The position numbers and the translations under genes are program-made. The notes under the pieces are model-generated. The model worked only from the letters and a program-made list of their open reading frames with translations. It searched no databases and was not told where the DNA came from. Below, piece by piece: positions 32,141 through 38,218 of a stretch of 39,230 bases of DNA; position 1 is the stretch's first letter, and the number at the start of each line of letters is the position of its first letter. The DNA comes from a virus: IMG/VR virus record IMGVR_UViG_3300035199_001168, positions 1 to 39,230 of that record; one strand, 5' to 3'.

Positions 32141-32621
32141 CGCAGCGGCCCTCCATGGCGGCCCGCGCACCGGCCATGATGCCCAGCACCGCGCGGATCA
32201 CCTGGTTGCCGTGGTGCTCGAGGAGCGCCACCTCGTGCGGCTTCCACTCATTGTCGGCAGCACCGGCGTGCAGGCTGCCCACGAACTCGCCTTCCTTCTG
32301 CAGCAGCTCGCCCACCGCCTTCAGCGCATCCTTGGTCGCCTTCACAGGCTCCGGGCGATACCAAACGGCGCCCGCCGGGCGGGTCACCGCATCCAGCAAG
32401 CGCGAATCGCGCGTGGCGGCGAGGATCTCTTCCAGCTCATCCGGGGTCGGCCAACGGCGTTCCTCGTCGAGCTTGAGCTTCTTCTGCAGGGTATCGAGGT
32501 CCATGACCAGGTCATGGGCAAGGGCAGTGATCCCGCCCTTGTAGTCGCGCCCGGCGCGGTACAGCGCCTGGCGGATAGAAAGCACCGGACCTGCGTCCGG
32601 CAAAAGGTCAGTGCGGCTCAT
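32133..32621 (-). CDS. Phage CII-like regulatory protein (CP76 family)
   Basis: A 162-residue protein. Residues 10 to 60 contain a HTH-like segment (SIRQALYRAGRDYKGGITAL followed by DTLQKKLKLDEERRWPTPDE), typical of the CP76/CII family of phage regulators. The C-terminal part is helical (KDALKAVGELLQKEGEFVGS). The family regulates lysis-lysogeny promoters. The ATG at 32621 is preceded by a small hairpin (32624-32642) containing AAGGAG, and by the first copy of the duplicated leader with two conserved-loop hairpins. Confidence 0.75.
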   Translation of the reverse strand: MSRTDLLPDAGPVLSIRQALYRAGRDYKGGITALAHDLVMDLDTLQKKLKLDEERRWPTPDELEEILAATRDSRLLDAVTRPAGAVWYRPEPVKATKDALKAVGELLQKEGEFVGSLHAGAADNEWKPHEVALLEHHGNQVIRAVLGIMAGARAAMEGRCDG

Positions 32622-32623
32622 AA

Positions 32624-32780
32624 CCGAAGGACTCCTTCCCGGTCTAGCCATCACGCAAGGTGGCACCCTACGCTATGACCACGACCGCTGATGTGCTGTG
32701 TCGTCATTAGCCCGCCAAGGAGGTCAGAGACCTTGGCAGGCTCCCCCAGTCGCTGCGGGCGGTCAGAAACCCGCAGCGAC
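32624..32780 (-). promoter_or_regulatory. Structured leader 1 of the CII-like gene (paired conserved-loop hairpins)
   Basis: In the leftward RNA the order is hairpin A (32749-32780, 11-bp stem, loop TTTCTGACCG), hairpin B (32714-32737, 7-bp stem, loop TCTCTGACCT), the 13-mer ACGACACAGCACA (32692-32704), and a hairpin over the ribosome binding site (32624-32642) that ends 2 bases before the ATG. The whole block is homologous to the leader at 33226-33383. Neither hairpin has a U tract, so they are not terminators. Confidence 0.6.
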
Positions 32781-32817
32781 CATGTTCTAACTACCGTTGC
32801 TATGAGAAGGACAACTC

Positions 32818-33021
32818 ATGACTCAAAGGACCCCCACCCTAATTACGGTTGGCATGCTCAAGCAGATGCTTGAAATTTACCCGGATGACTACGAACTGGA
32901 CTTCAGTGGGCTGGAGTTCTACCGCCTCAAGCAGCGAGGTCCAGAGCTCCTCCAAGTGGAATTCAACGAGCTGGTTTATCGCGACGGAACAGGTCGCGTG
33001 GTGGTTGAGAACCTCGAATGA
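32818..33021 (+). CDS. Small acidic protein on the opposite strand, function unknown
   Basis: A 67-residue protein that reads like a real small phage protein: MLKQMLEIYPDDYELDFSGL is a plausible helix-strand unit, followed by EFYRLKQRGPELLQVEFNEL and a charged C terminus. AGAAGGA lies 8 bases before the ATG. It is the only rightward gene inside the leftward early region. Its last 59 bases overlap the end of the leftward gene at 32963, so both cannot be strongly transcribed at once without interference. Confidence 0.65.
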   Translation: MTQRTPTLITVGMLKQMLEIYPDDYELDFSGLEFYRLKQRGPELLQVEFNELVYRDGTGRVVVENLE

Positions 33022-33223
33022 GGTGACCAGCGGCAGCCAATGCCATATCGACGCACGCAGGCGCGTAGCTCTCAACCGCCTGCCCATCCTGGCGCACCTC
33101 GAGCACCAACCGCTTGCCGTTGAGCCAGCGGATGGTGACTTCGAGGCCAGCCAGCTCGGCAGAGGGAGCCTCCTCGGCTGTAGGCAAAATGGGCTCACGC
33201 TTTACCATGGCTTTCCTCGTCAT
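32963..33223 (-). CDS. Small early protein of unknown function
   Basis: A protein of 86 residues from ATG 33223, or 81 from ATG 33208. The downstream ATG has the better ribosome binding site (GAGG 6 bases before it). The upstream ATG is reported because its context, hairpin-TT-ATG, is the same as for the CII-like gene. A central beta segment (LEVTIRWLNGKRLVLEVRQDG) and a helical C-terminal part are visible, with no known motif. It is preceded by the second copy of the duplicated leader and lies just after the Cro-like gene. Confidence 0.6.
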   Translation of the reverse strand: MTRKAMVKREPILPTAEEAPSAELAGLEVTIRWLNGKRLVLEVRQDGQAVESYAPACVDMALAAAGHLIRGSQPPRDLFRRDKPAR

Positions 33224-33225
33224 AA

Positions 33226-33383
33226 CCGTAAAAGCTCCCTTTACGGTGTAGCCATCTAGCCGGGCTCGCCCTACTCTATGACTACGACCGATGCATGTGC
33301 TGTGTCGTCGTACGCCGAAGCAAGGAGGTCAGAGACCTTGCCAGGCACCCCGCCGGCGCGGGAGGTCAGAGTCCCGCGCCGGC
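33226..33383 (-). promoter_or_regulatory. Structured leader 2 (paired conserved-loop hairpins)
   Basis: In the leftward RNA the order is hairpin A (33352-33383, 11-bp GC stem, loop ACTCTGACCT), hairpin B (33320-33341, 6-bp stem, loop TCTCTGACCT), ACGACACAGCACA (33296-33308), and a hairpin CCGTAAA-GGGAGCT-TTTACGG (33226-33246) whose loop holds the ribosome binding site. Compared with leader 1, stems A share almost no sequence yet both pair perfectly, and the loops stay the same. Confidence 0.6.
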
Positions 33384-33421
33384 ACCTTACCGACCCGCTC
33401 AAAGTAGGCCGACTTCAGGAT

Positions 33422-33613
33422 TCACTTCGGCGCGTCCTTCTGCGCCACACGCTCAAGGTAGAGCTGCTCGATCCTCTTCCCAATCTCGTACTTCAAATCC
33501 GCCCCACCCATGGCTCGGCAGATCGTCGGCTGGCTAACGCCAGTCAACTCGCCGATCTGGTGCTGGGACAAGCCCGCATCACAGAGGGCCTTGAGCATTT
33601 CAGGAATGGTCAT
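33422..33613 (-). CDS. Cro-like helix-turn-helix regulator
   Basis: A 63-residue protein with one HTH (LCDAGLSQHQIGELTGVSQP, then TICRAMGG). It is divergent from the CI-type repressor and first in the leftward early operon, the position of lambda cro. AAGGG lies 6 bases before the ATG. The leftward promoter and operator O1 lie immediately upstream. It probably represses the repressor gene and tunes early transcription. Confidence 0.8.
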   Translation of the reverse strand: MTIPEMLKALCDAGLSQHQIGELTGVSQPTICRAMGGADLKYEIGKRIEQLYLERVAQKDAPK

Positions 33614-33626
33614 GGAAGACCCTTTT

Positions 33627-33644
33627 CAATTCACAAATGAATTG
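33627..33644. promoter_or_regulatory. Operator O1
   Basis: The 18-bp palindrome CAATTCACAAATGAATTG covers the expected start point of the leftward promoter. An almost identical 18-mer lies at the other end of the repressor gene (34388-34405). Repressor or Cro binding is inferred. Confidence 0.75.
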
Positions 33645-33650
33645 CCACTG

Positions 33651-33679
33651 ATGATACGCATATGAGTAGGCCCGGACAA
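33651..33679 (-). promoter_or_regulatory. Leftward early promoter (PR-like)
   Basis: On the minus strand the -35 element is TTGTCC (33674-33679) and the -10 element is TATCAT (33651-33656), with a 17-bp spacer. It fires toward the Cro-like gene. Operator O1 begins 6 bp downstream of the -10. Confidence 0.6.
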
Positions 33680-33692
33680 TACAATCCTGAAT

Positions 33693-33708
33693 TATTCATT
33701 TGAGAATA
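33693..33708. promoter_or_regulatory. Operator-like site O2 near the repressor start
   Basis: TATTCA-TTTG-AGAATA has the same half-site spacing as O1 and lies 15 bp before the repressor ATG. It is next to a possible repressor promoter -10 TACAAT (33680-33685) that has no clear -35. Autoregulation by the repressor is plausible. Confidence 0.45.
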
Positions 33709-33722
33709 CGGAGCCACCGCGC

Positions 33723-34397
33723 ATGGCAATCTCAGGGCAGCTTATCGGCCGCCTGCTTGCAGACAAGCTCAAGGAATTGGCTTGGTCAGAGGGAGAACTG
33801 GCCCGCAGGTCCGGTGTCCCCCAACCCACTACTCACCGCATCTTAGCCGGCGAGTCGGACAGCCCTCGAATAGATAACATCACCAAGTTAGCCAAGGCGC
33901 TGGGCTTGGACGCTGCCGCTCTTCTGGCAGGCAAGCTCCGCGCCGAGCTCGACAACAATGTGATTGCAGGGCCCGACATTAAGGGTCGAGTACCTCGGAT
34001 TTCTTGGGTGCAGGCAGGCACCCTAAGTGAGGCGATTGATTTGTTTGAACCAGGCTACGCCGAGGAATGGCTGGACTGCCCGTTTCCTCACAGCAAAGGT
34101 GCCTTTTGCCTCGAAGTACGCGGCATGAGCATGTTTCCCGACTACCGTCCAGGCGAATTGATCTTGGTCGAACCTCGCGTTGAGCCCATGCATGACGACG
34201 ACATTGTCGCTAGGACTCCGGACGGCCAAGCCACATTCAAGCGCCTACAGGTAACAGAGGAAGGAACATACCTCCTCGCCGTGAATCCTGAATTCCCGAG
34301 CAGAATCATCCACGTCCCTGAAGGGACCGAGATCTGCGGCGTAGTCACGGGCTCCTGGATGAACAGGAGAAGGCGCTCCCTCCAAAGCAATTCATAA
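33723..34397 (+). CDS. CI-type prophage repressor with S24 autoprotease domain
   Basis: A 224-residue protein. Residues 10 to 65 form a HTH DNA-binding domain (ELARRSGVPQPTTHRILAGE). Residues about 95 to 215 form a LexA/CI-like S24 domain: predicted cleavage at Ala98-Gly99 (SWVQAGTL), catalytic Ser136 in RGMSM and Lys173 in TFKRL. This architecture gives RecA-triggered self-cleavage and prophage induction. Its coding sequence is less GC-rich than the structural genes. Operators flank it on both sides, and O3 covers its stop codon. Confidence 0.92.
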   Translation: MAISGQLIGRLLADKLKELAWSEGELARRSGVPQPTTHRILAGESDSPRIDNITKLAKALGLDAAALLAGKLRAELDNNVIAGPDIKGRVPRISWVQAGTLSEAIDLFEPGYAEEWLDCPFPHSKGAFCLEVRGMSMFPDYRPGELILVEPRVEPMHDDDIVARTPDGQATFKRLQVTEEGTYLLAVNPEFPSRIIHVPEGTEICGVVTGSWMNRRRRSLQSNS

Positions 34398-34405
34398 ATG
34401 AATTG
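34388..34405. promoter_or_regulatory. Operator O3, overlapping the repressor stop codon
   Basis: CAATTCATAAATGAATTG differs from O1 by a single base in the centre. It covers the repressor stop (34395-34397) and the first bases of the rightward promoter -35. A weaker half-site TATTCA lies 10 bp further on inside the promoter spacer. Confidence 0.75.
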
Positions 34406-34432
34406 ACTGCAATCTATTCATGATCGTATTGT
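34403..34432 (+). promoter_or_regulatory. Rightward early promoter (PL-like)
   Basis: The -35 element is TTGACT (34403-34408), the spacer is 18 bp and the -10 element is TATTGT (34427-34432). It overlaps O3, so repressor binding should silence the rightward operon. Confidence 0.65.
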
Positions 34433-34433
34433 T

Positions 34434-34472
34434 CGTCGCGTACCCACTCTCTGACCTCTGGAGTACGCGACG
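34434..34472 (+). promoter_or_regulatory. Conserved-loop hairpin in the rightward early leader
   Basis: CGTCGCGTAC (34434-34443) pairs perfectly with 34463-34472, and an inner CCA/TGG pair leaves the loop CTCTCTGACCTC. The loop contains exactly the TCTCTGACCT found in leaders 1 and 2. The 3' arm contains the GGAG ribosome binding site and ends at the base before the ATG at 34473. The 13-mer ACGACACAGCACA follows at 34479-34491. The RNA starts only a few bases upstream, so this is its first structure. Confidence 0.6.
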
Positions 34473-34658
34473 ATGCAAACGACACAGCACACCCCCAGCA
34501 AATGCCAGGTGCACCTGCACCCATCCGCCAACAACCCCTTCCTTGTATTTGAAGTACGACGCCTGGCGCGTAATGCCGGCTGCCAGTACGTAACCCGCGA
34601 GCAGTCCCGCGCCGCTCGTACCGCCTCCAACGGCCCGTTCGGAGGTGACGCAGCATGA
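34473..34658 (+). CDS. Small leader-operon protein, function unknown
   Basis: A 61-residue basic protein (MQTTQHTPSKCQVHLHPSAN ... EVRRLARNAGCQYVTREQSR). No known motif. Its ribosome binding site lies in the hairpin that precedes it, and its stop overlaps the next start by 4 bases, so translation of the kinase gene is likely coupled to it. As first gene of the rightward operon it holds the position of lambda N, but it shows no clear arginine-rich N-type motif beyond RRLAR. Confidence 0.6.
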   Translation: MQTTQHTPSKCQVHLHPSANNPFLVFEVRRLARNAGCQYVTREQSRAARTASNGPFGGDAA

Positions 34659-35233
34659 ATCAGATCCTCATCGGCCTGCATGGCCTCGCCCGCACCGGCA
34701 AAGACACTGCCGCCAACTACCTGGCCGCGCACTTCGACCTGATCGCCTACGCCTTCGCCTACCCGCTCAAGGTCGCGCTGATGCAGATGTTCAACCTGTC
34801 TTCCGCGCACCTGAATGGCGAGCTGAAGGAGGCGCCGCTGCTCGGCATCGGCAAATCCCCTCGCGAACTGATGCAACTGCTCGGCACCGAGTGGGGCCGG
34901 CAGATGGTCCACCCCGAGCTCTGGCTGCTGCTGGCCCGCCAGCACCTGGACAACATGATCGAGCTCCGGGACGGGCACGCGCCCGGCTTTGTGATCAGCG
35001 ACGTTCGCTACGAGAACGAGGCGCAGTGGGTCCGTGACCTGGGCGGCGTGGTGGTGCACATCCAGCGCCCGGACGCCCAAGCGGTGGCCTCGCATTCCAG
35101 CGAGAGCGGCGTAGCGGTGCACGACAACGACTTCGTCATCCACAACGACGAAGACCTGGCGCACCTCTATAAGCAACTGGATCGGCTGATGGGCCTGCTC
35201 ATCCGCCGCCAGGCCATGCGCAACGCTGCGTGA
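34655..35233 (+). CDS. Deoxynucleoside monophosphate kinase
   Basis: A 192-residue P-loop kinase of the T4 gene 1 (DNK) type. Walker A GLARTGKDTAA is at residues 10-20. The family block LLGTEWGRQMVHPELWLLLAR is split near residue 76, and FVISDVRYENEAQWVRDLGG carries the LID-proximal region. It phosphorylates dNMPs to dNDPs and feeds phage DNA synthesis, possibly including modified bases. The start overlaps the upstream stop as ATGA. Confidence 0.88.
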   Translation: MNQILIGLHGLARTGKDTAANYLAAHFDLIAYAFAYPLKVALMQMFNLSSAHLNGELKEAPLLGIGKSPRELMQLLGTEWGRQMVHPELWLLLARQHLDNMIELRDGHAPGFVISDVRYENEAQWVRDLGGVVVHIQRPDAQAVASHSSESGVAVHDNDFVIHNDEDLAHLYKQLDRLMGLLIRRQAMRNAA

Positions 35234-35241
35234 GGCCCGCC

Positions 35242-35526
35242 ATGAACAGGACGATTCGTGAGGCCGCCCAGGTGCTGGGAGTGCGCGAGAGCTTGCTGCG
35301 CGAGCACCTGCGCGCCACCAACTCCCTGAACAAGGACGGCACCCTGGCAGCAAAGCATGTCGGCGGCGGGAACCTGTTCATGGACCCACGCTCGCGCTGG
35401 AACCCCAAGCTGCAGAAGCACACCCACTACGCCGTGCTGATGGTCACCGAGTCGGGCATTTCCTGGCTGGCCAAGCGGCTGGGCGTGACCGTCACCGTGA
35501 CTAAAACCAAGGAAGACGCGGCATGA
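35242..35526 (+). CDS. Stand-alone KilAC-like (antirepressor C-terminal) domain protein
   Basis: A 94-residue protein: TIREAAQVLGVRESLLREHL is a HTH-like start, followed by KDGTLAAKHV and the conserved C-terminal block VLMVTESGISWLAKRLG. This is the KilAC pattern normally found as the C-terminal half of antirepressors behind an AntA/BRO or Rha domain, missing here. The ATG at 35242 has GAGG 6 bases upstream; the GTG at 35230 lacks a ribosome binding site. Probably a DNA-binding regulator. Confidence 0.7.
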   Translation: MNRTIREAAQVLGVRESLLREHLRATNSLNKDGTLAAKHVGGGNLFMDPRSRWNPKLQKHTHYAVLMVTESGISWLAKRLGVTVTVTKTKEDAA

Positions 35527-35891
35527 AGCCCACCAATCCCATCACCGATGCCATCGGCGTGGTCAAGCTCGCCGACATGCACTTCCGCAACCCCACCGCC
35601 GTGGACGCCGCGACTGTGCGCGACGCCTCCGCCGAGTGCATCCAGCGCCTGGAGGCCATCCGCCCCGAGGCCCTGCACCTGGTGGCGCTGTACACGGCCC
35701 TCCTGTCCGTCACCCCTCTCGGCTGGCTGCCCCACGTCACCCTCACCAACGACCCGCTGCGCCCCTTCGGCGCAGTGATCACCGACGAGGCCGGCAACAT
35801 CGCTGCCCGCGACGTCGGCAAGTCGGTGGAGGGGTTGGTCAGCCTGCTGCGGGCTCGGCTTCCGGCGGGGTGCGGGGAGGTGGCGGCATGA
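35523..35891 (+). CDS. Conserved early protein, function unknown
   Basis: A 122-residue protein with mixed helix and strand pattern (VKLADMHFRNPTAVDAATVR, ALHLVALYTALLSVT, LRPFGAVITDEAGNIAARDV). No known motif. It overlaps its neighbours by 4 bases on both sides and is co-transcribed with the KilAC-like and PrtN-like genes. Confidence 0.65.
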   Translation: MKPTNPITDAIGVVKLADMHFRNPTAVDAATVRDASAECIQRLEAIRPEALHLVALYTALLSVTPLGWLPHVTLTNDPLRPFGAVITDEAGNIAARDVGKSVEGLVSLLRARLPAGCGEVAA

Positions 35892-36127
35892 GCAACACCC
35901 ACACCCAGCTGATGCAGCAGTGGAAAACCAACAGCCTGACCCTGACCGAGGTACGCGAGCACTACTTCACGCACCTCAAGACGGACAAGCGCCTGCGGGC
36001 ACTGATCAAAAGCGGCGAGATCAAGCTGCGCATCTTCAAGCTCACCGAGTCCCGCCTGGAGCGCCCCCGGGTGCGCCTGACGGACCTTGCCGAGTTCCTG
36101 GACACCCACGCCAAACCGGCAGCATGA
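35888..36127 (+). CDS. PrtN-like (pyocin activator family) regulator
   Basis: A 79-residue protein. LMQQWKTNSLTLTEVREHYF followed by LIKSGEIKLRIFKL and VRLTDLAEFLDTH matches the PrtN pyocin activator pattern: two-helix start, a YF pair, a short strand pair and a closing VxLxDLAxxxD helix. In Pseudomonas aeruginosa PrtN activates pyocin genes after DNA damage; phage versions are presumed transcription factors. The ATG overlaps the preceding stop by 4 bases. Confidence 0.65.
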   Translation: MSNTHTQLMQQWKTNSLTLTEVREHYFTHLKTDKRLRALIKSGEIKLRIFKLTESRLERPRVRLTDLAEFLDTHAKPAA

Positions 36128-36133
36128 CCCGGC

Positions 36134-36161
36134 GCCCGGCCGTACCGGGCAACTCTCTGAC
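36134..36161 (+). promoter_or_regulatory. Hairpin plus CTCTGAC motif before the next gene
   Basis: GCCCGG-CCGTA-CCGGGC (36134-36150) is followed after a few bases by CTCTGAC (36155-36161), and GCACAGCACATG leads into the next gene. Here the motif is beside rather than in the loop, so relation to the leader hairpins is tentative. Confidence 0.35.
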
Positions 36162-36186
36162 GATCCACGACCATGAGGCACAGCAC

Positions 36187-36534
36187 ATGAGCAAGAAAGC
36201 ACGACCCTTCATCGACACCCTGCGCGAGATCGAGGCAGGCGGCCTGCTGGACGAACTGAGCGAAGTCCAGCACTCGCTGGTCGACGCCATCCGCCTGACC
36301 GGCAAGGGCGGCGAGTTGACCATCAAGCTCGCCTACAAACCGGACGGCTCCGGTCAGATGACCATCAAGGCTGACGTGAAGGCCAAAGAGCCTCTGCTGT
36401 CGCGCGGCACATCGCTGTTCTTCCTCACTCCCGAGGGCAACCTCACCCGCCGCGACCCACGTCAGCAGGAAATCAACCTGCGCTCGGTCGATGACGACAC
36501 CGGCGCCGCCCCGCTTCGCCAGGTCGCGGAATAA
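36187..36534 (+). CDS. Small phage protein, function unknown
   Basis: A 115-residue protein. A helical N terminus (FIDTLREIEAGGLLDELSEV) is followed by beta strands (GELTIKLAYKPDGSGQMTIK), and the C-terminal segment is short and charged. It resembles small phage early proteins found next to DUF2303 genes, but carries no motif that gives a function. The preceding 60-bp gap contains a hairpin and a CTCTGAC motif; a ribosome binding site is weak (GAGG about 10 bases before the ATG). Confidence 0.65.
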   Translation: MSKKARPFIDTLREIEAGGLLDELSEVQHSLVDAIRLTGKGGELTIKLAYKPDGSGQMTIKADVKAKEPLLSRGTSLFFLTPEGNLTRRDPRQQEINLRSVDDDTGAAPLRQVAE

Positions 36535-36569
36535 CCCCTCTCTGACACCGCTCACAAGGAGCACTACAC

Positions 36570-37385
36570 ATGCAAGAAGCCATCAACCAGCTGGTCACCC
36601 TGTCCCAGGCCCTGGGCAAGCCCTTCAATCATGAGGACGTGCCCGCACCGCTGGCCCTGGTCCCGCACGGCGTTTCGCTGGAGAACCTGGAAAAATACCT
36701 GGACTTCCCGACCCGCACCCGCCAGCACCTGAAGGCTCTGGATGCGGCCAGCTTCATCGCCTATGTCACTCGCTTCGCCAACGAGGCCACCTCGGTGTTC
36801 TGCAACGGCCCTGACGGCCGCACTTTCCGCGCCGTGATCGACTATCACCAGCCGGGTCTGCCGGCCTGGGGCGATCATGCAGTTACCTACTGCTGCCCAC
36901 TCACCGTTGAGTGGGGCCGCTGGAAGGAGTTTGACCGCAAGCGCATGCCCCAGGCCGAGTTCGCCGAGTTCATCGAGGACAACGTCAAGGACATCGTGGA
37001 CAACGGCCCGGGCACCCCGAACGCCGCCGACATGCTGGAGATCAGCCGCACCCTGGAGGCGAAGAAGAACATCAACTTCCGCCAAGGCATCCGCCTCGAC
37101 AACGGCCAGGTCCAGCTCACCTACAACGAGCAGATCGACGGACGGGCCGGCGAGACCGGGCAACTCAACATCCCAGAGCAATTCTTCATAGGCATCAAGC
37201 CCTTCCTCGGCGGCGATGCCTTCCTGATCGCCGCCCGCTTCCGCTACCGCATCACCGAGGGCCGCCTGCAGATGTGGTACGAGCTCGTCCGCCCGGACAA
37301 GGTCCTGGAAGAGGCCTACGCCGCCGTACGCCAGCAGATCGCGGAAGGCATCGGTGAAGTGCCGCTCTACGAAGCAGCCATCTAA
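36570..37385 (+). CDS. DUF2303 family phage protein
   Basis: A 271-residue protein with the DUF2303 layout: VPHGVSLENLEKYLDFPTRT near residue 32, FIAYVTRFANEATSVFCNG around 62, then GRTFRAVIDYHQ and a C-terminal beta block (RFRYRITEGRLQMWYELVRP). The family is widespread in phages of gammaproteobacteria near recombination or replication genes, with no confirmed function. AAGGAG lies 9 bases before the ATG, and CTCTGAC occurs at 36540-36546 just upstream. Confidence 0.8.
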   Translation: MQEAINQLVTLSQALGKPFNHEDVPAPLALVPHGVSLENLEKYLDFPTRTRQHLKALDAASFIAYVTRFANEATSVFCNGPDGRTFRAVIDYHQPGLPAWGDHAVTYCCPLTVEWGRWKEFDRKRMPQAEFAEFIEDNVKDIVDNGPGTPNAADMLEISRTLEAKKNINFRQGIRLDNGQVQLTYNEQIDGRAGETGQLNIPEQFFIGIKPFLGGDAFLIAARFRYRITEGRLQMWYELVRPDKVLEEAYAAVRQQIAEGIGEVPLYEAAI

Positions 37386-37398
37386 CGGAACCGTTCAA

Positions 37399-37438
37399 GC
37401 CCCGCCACCGGACTCTGACGCTATTCCCGGCGGCGGGC
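37399..37438 (+). promoter_or_regulatory. Conserved-loop hairpin in the intergenic leader of the P-loop gene
   Basis: GCCCCGCCACCGG (37399-37411) pairs with CCGGCGGCGGGC (37427-37438), with one bulge and one mismatch. The 15-nt loop starts ACTCTGACG, close to the loop of leader 2 hairpin A. AGGGAG and GACACAGCACATG follow into the next gene. Confidence 0.45.
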
Positions 37439-37459
37439 ACCTACAGGGAGACACAGCAC

Positions 37460-38218
37460 ATGCAGCCAACCACCACCATCCAGCTGCTCGCCGCCGCGCT
37501 GTTCATCAGCCTGTGCGTCTGGCCGCTCATCGCCACCCGCATGGCCCGCAGCGCCCGCTCCGCCGGCTTCGACGAGGGCCACCAGATCGCCCGCGAAGCC
37601 AACGCCGAGCGCATCCACCTGCTCAACATCGACCTCGCCGACCTGGCCCGCAAGCGCGAAGCCGACAGGACCGCCCACCGCCTGGAGCGCGACCAACTCA
37701 TTCAGGACGCAGACCAGCGCATCGCCGCCTACGCCCGCCGCGCCAATCCCTTCACAGAACAGGACCTGTCCGCATTGGCCGGCACCTTGAAGACCCTGGA
37801 GCTGGCCCGCAACACCTTTGCCGGCCTCCAGGCCTTGGACAAGCAGGCCGAAGCCGCCAACCAGTTGGCCAGCACCCGCGATCTGCACGCCCGCCTGCAG
37901 GAAGTGCTGTCGAACCAGAACGCCGAGCAGCCCGCTACCCCGCGCCGACCGATCAAGGGCGCTCCGGCAGCCGTGAGAAGCCTTCTGGTGTACGGCCCAC
38001 AGGGCTGCGGCAAGACCCGCAACGCCCGCGCTATCGCGGATGCCCTGGGCCTGACTGACATCCTCGACGACTGGCACATCGGCATGCCATTCCCGACATT
38101 CAACGTACTGGTGCTGACCTACGAGAACGGCCCATTCACGGGCATCACCCGTCACACCCTCAGCTACAAGAGAGCCATGCAACTGGTCGAAGCCAAGCGC
38201 ACAGAGGTGGCAGCATGA
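37460..38218 (+). CDS. Membrane-anchored coiled-coil protein with C-terminal P-loop
   Basis: A 252-residue protein. Residues 6 to 26 form one membrane helix (TIQLLAAALFISLCVWPLIA). Residues 35 to 160 are charged coiled coil. Residues about 172 to 195 carry a clear Walker A (LLVYGPQGCGKTRNARAIAD). Only about 70 residues follow, so a full AAA ATPase is not present; a Walker B acidic pair could be in DILDDWHIG. Function unknown. The stop overlaps the exonuclease start by 4 bases. Confidence 0.7.
   Translation: MQPTTTIQLLAAALFISLCVWPLIATRMARSARSAGFDEGHQIAREANAERIHLLNIDLADLARKREADRTAHRLERDQLIQDADQRIAAYARRANPFTEQDLSALAGTLKTLELARNTFAGLQALDKQAEAANQLASTRDLHARLQEVLSNQNAEQPATPRRPIKGAPAAVRSLLVYGPQGCGKTRNARAIADALGLTDILDDWHIGMPFPTFNVLVLTYENGPFTGITRHTLSYKRAMQLVEAKRTEVAA

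Noticed and set aside
32749-32780. Intrinsic terminator at the leader hairpins.
   Set aside because: The stems are GC-rich but neither strand has a following U tract, and loops rather than stems are conserved.
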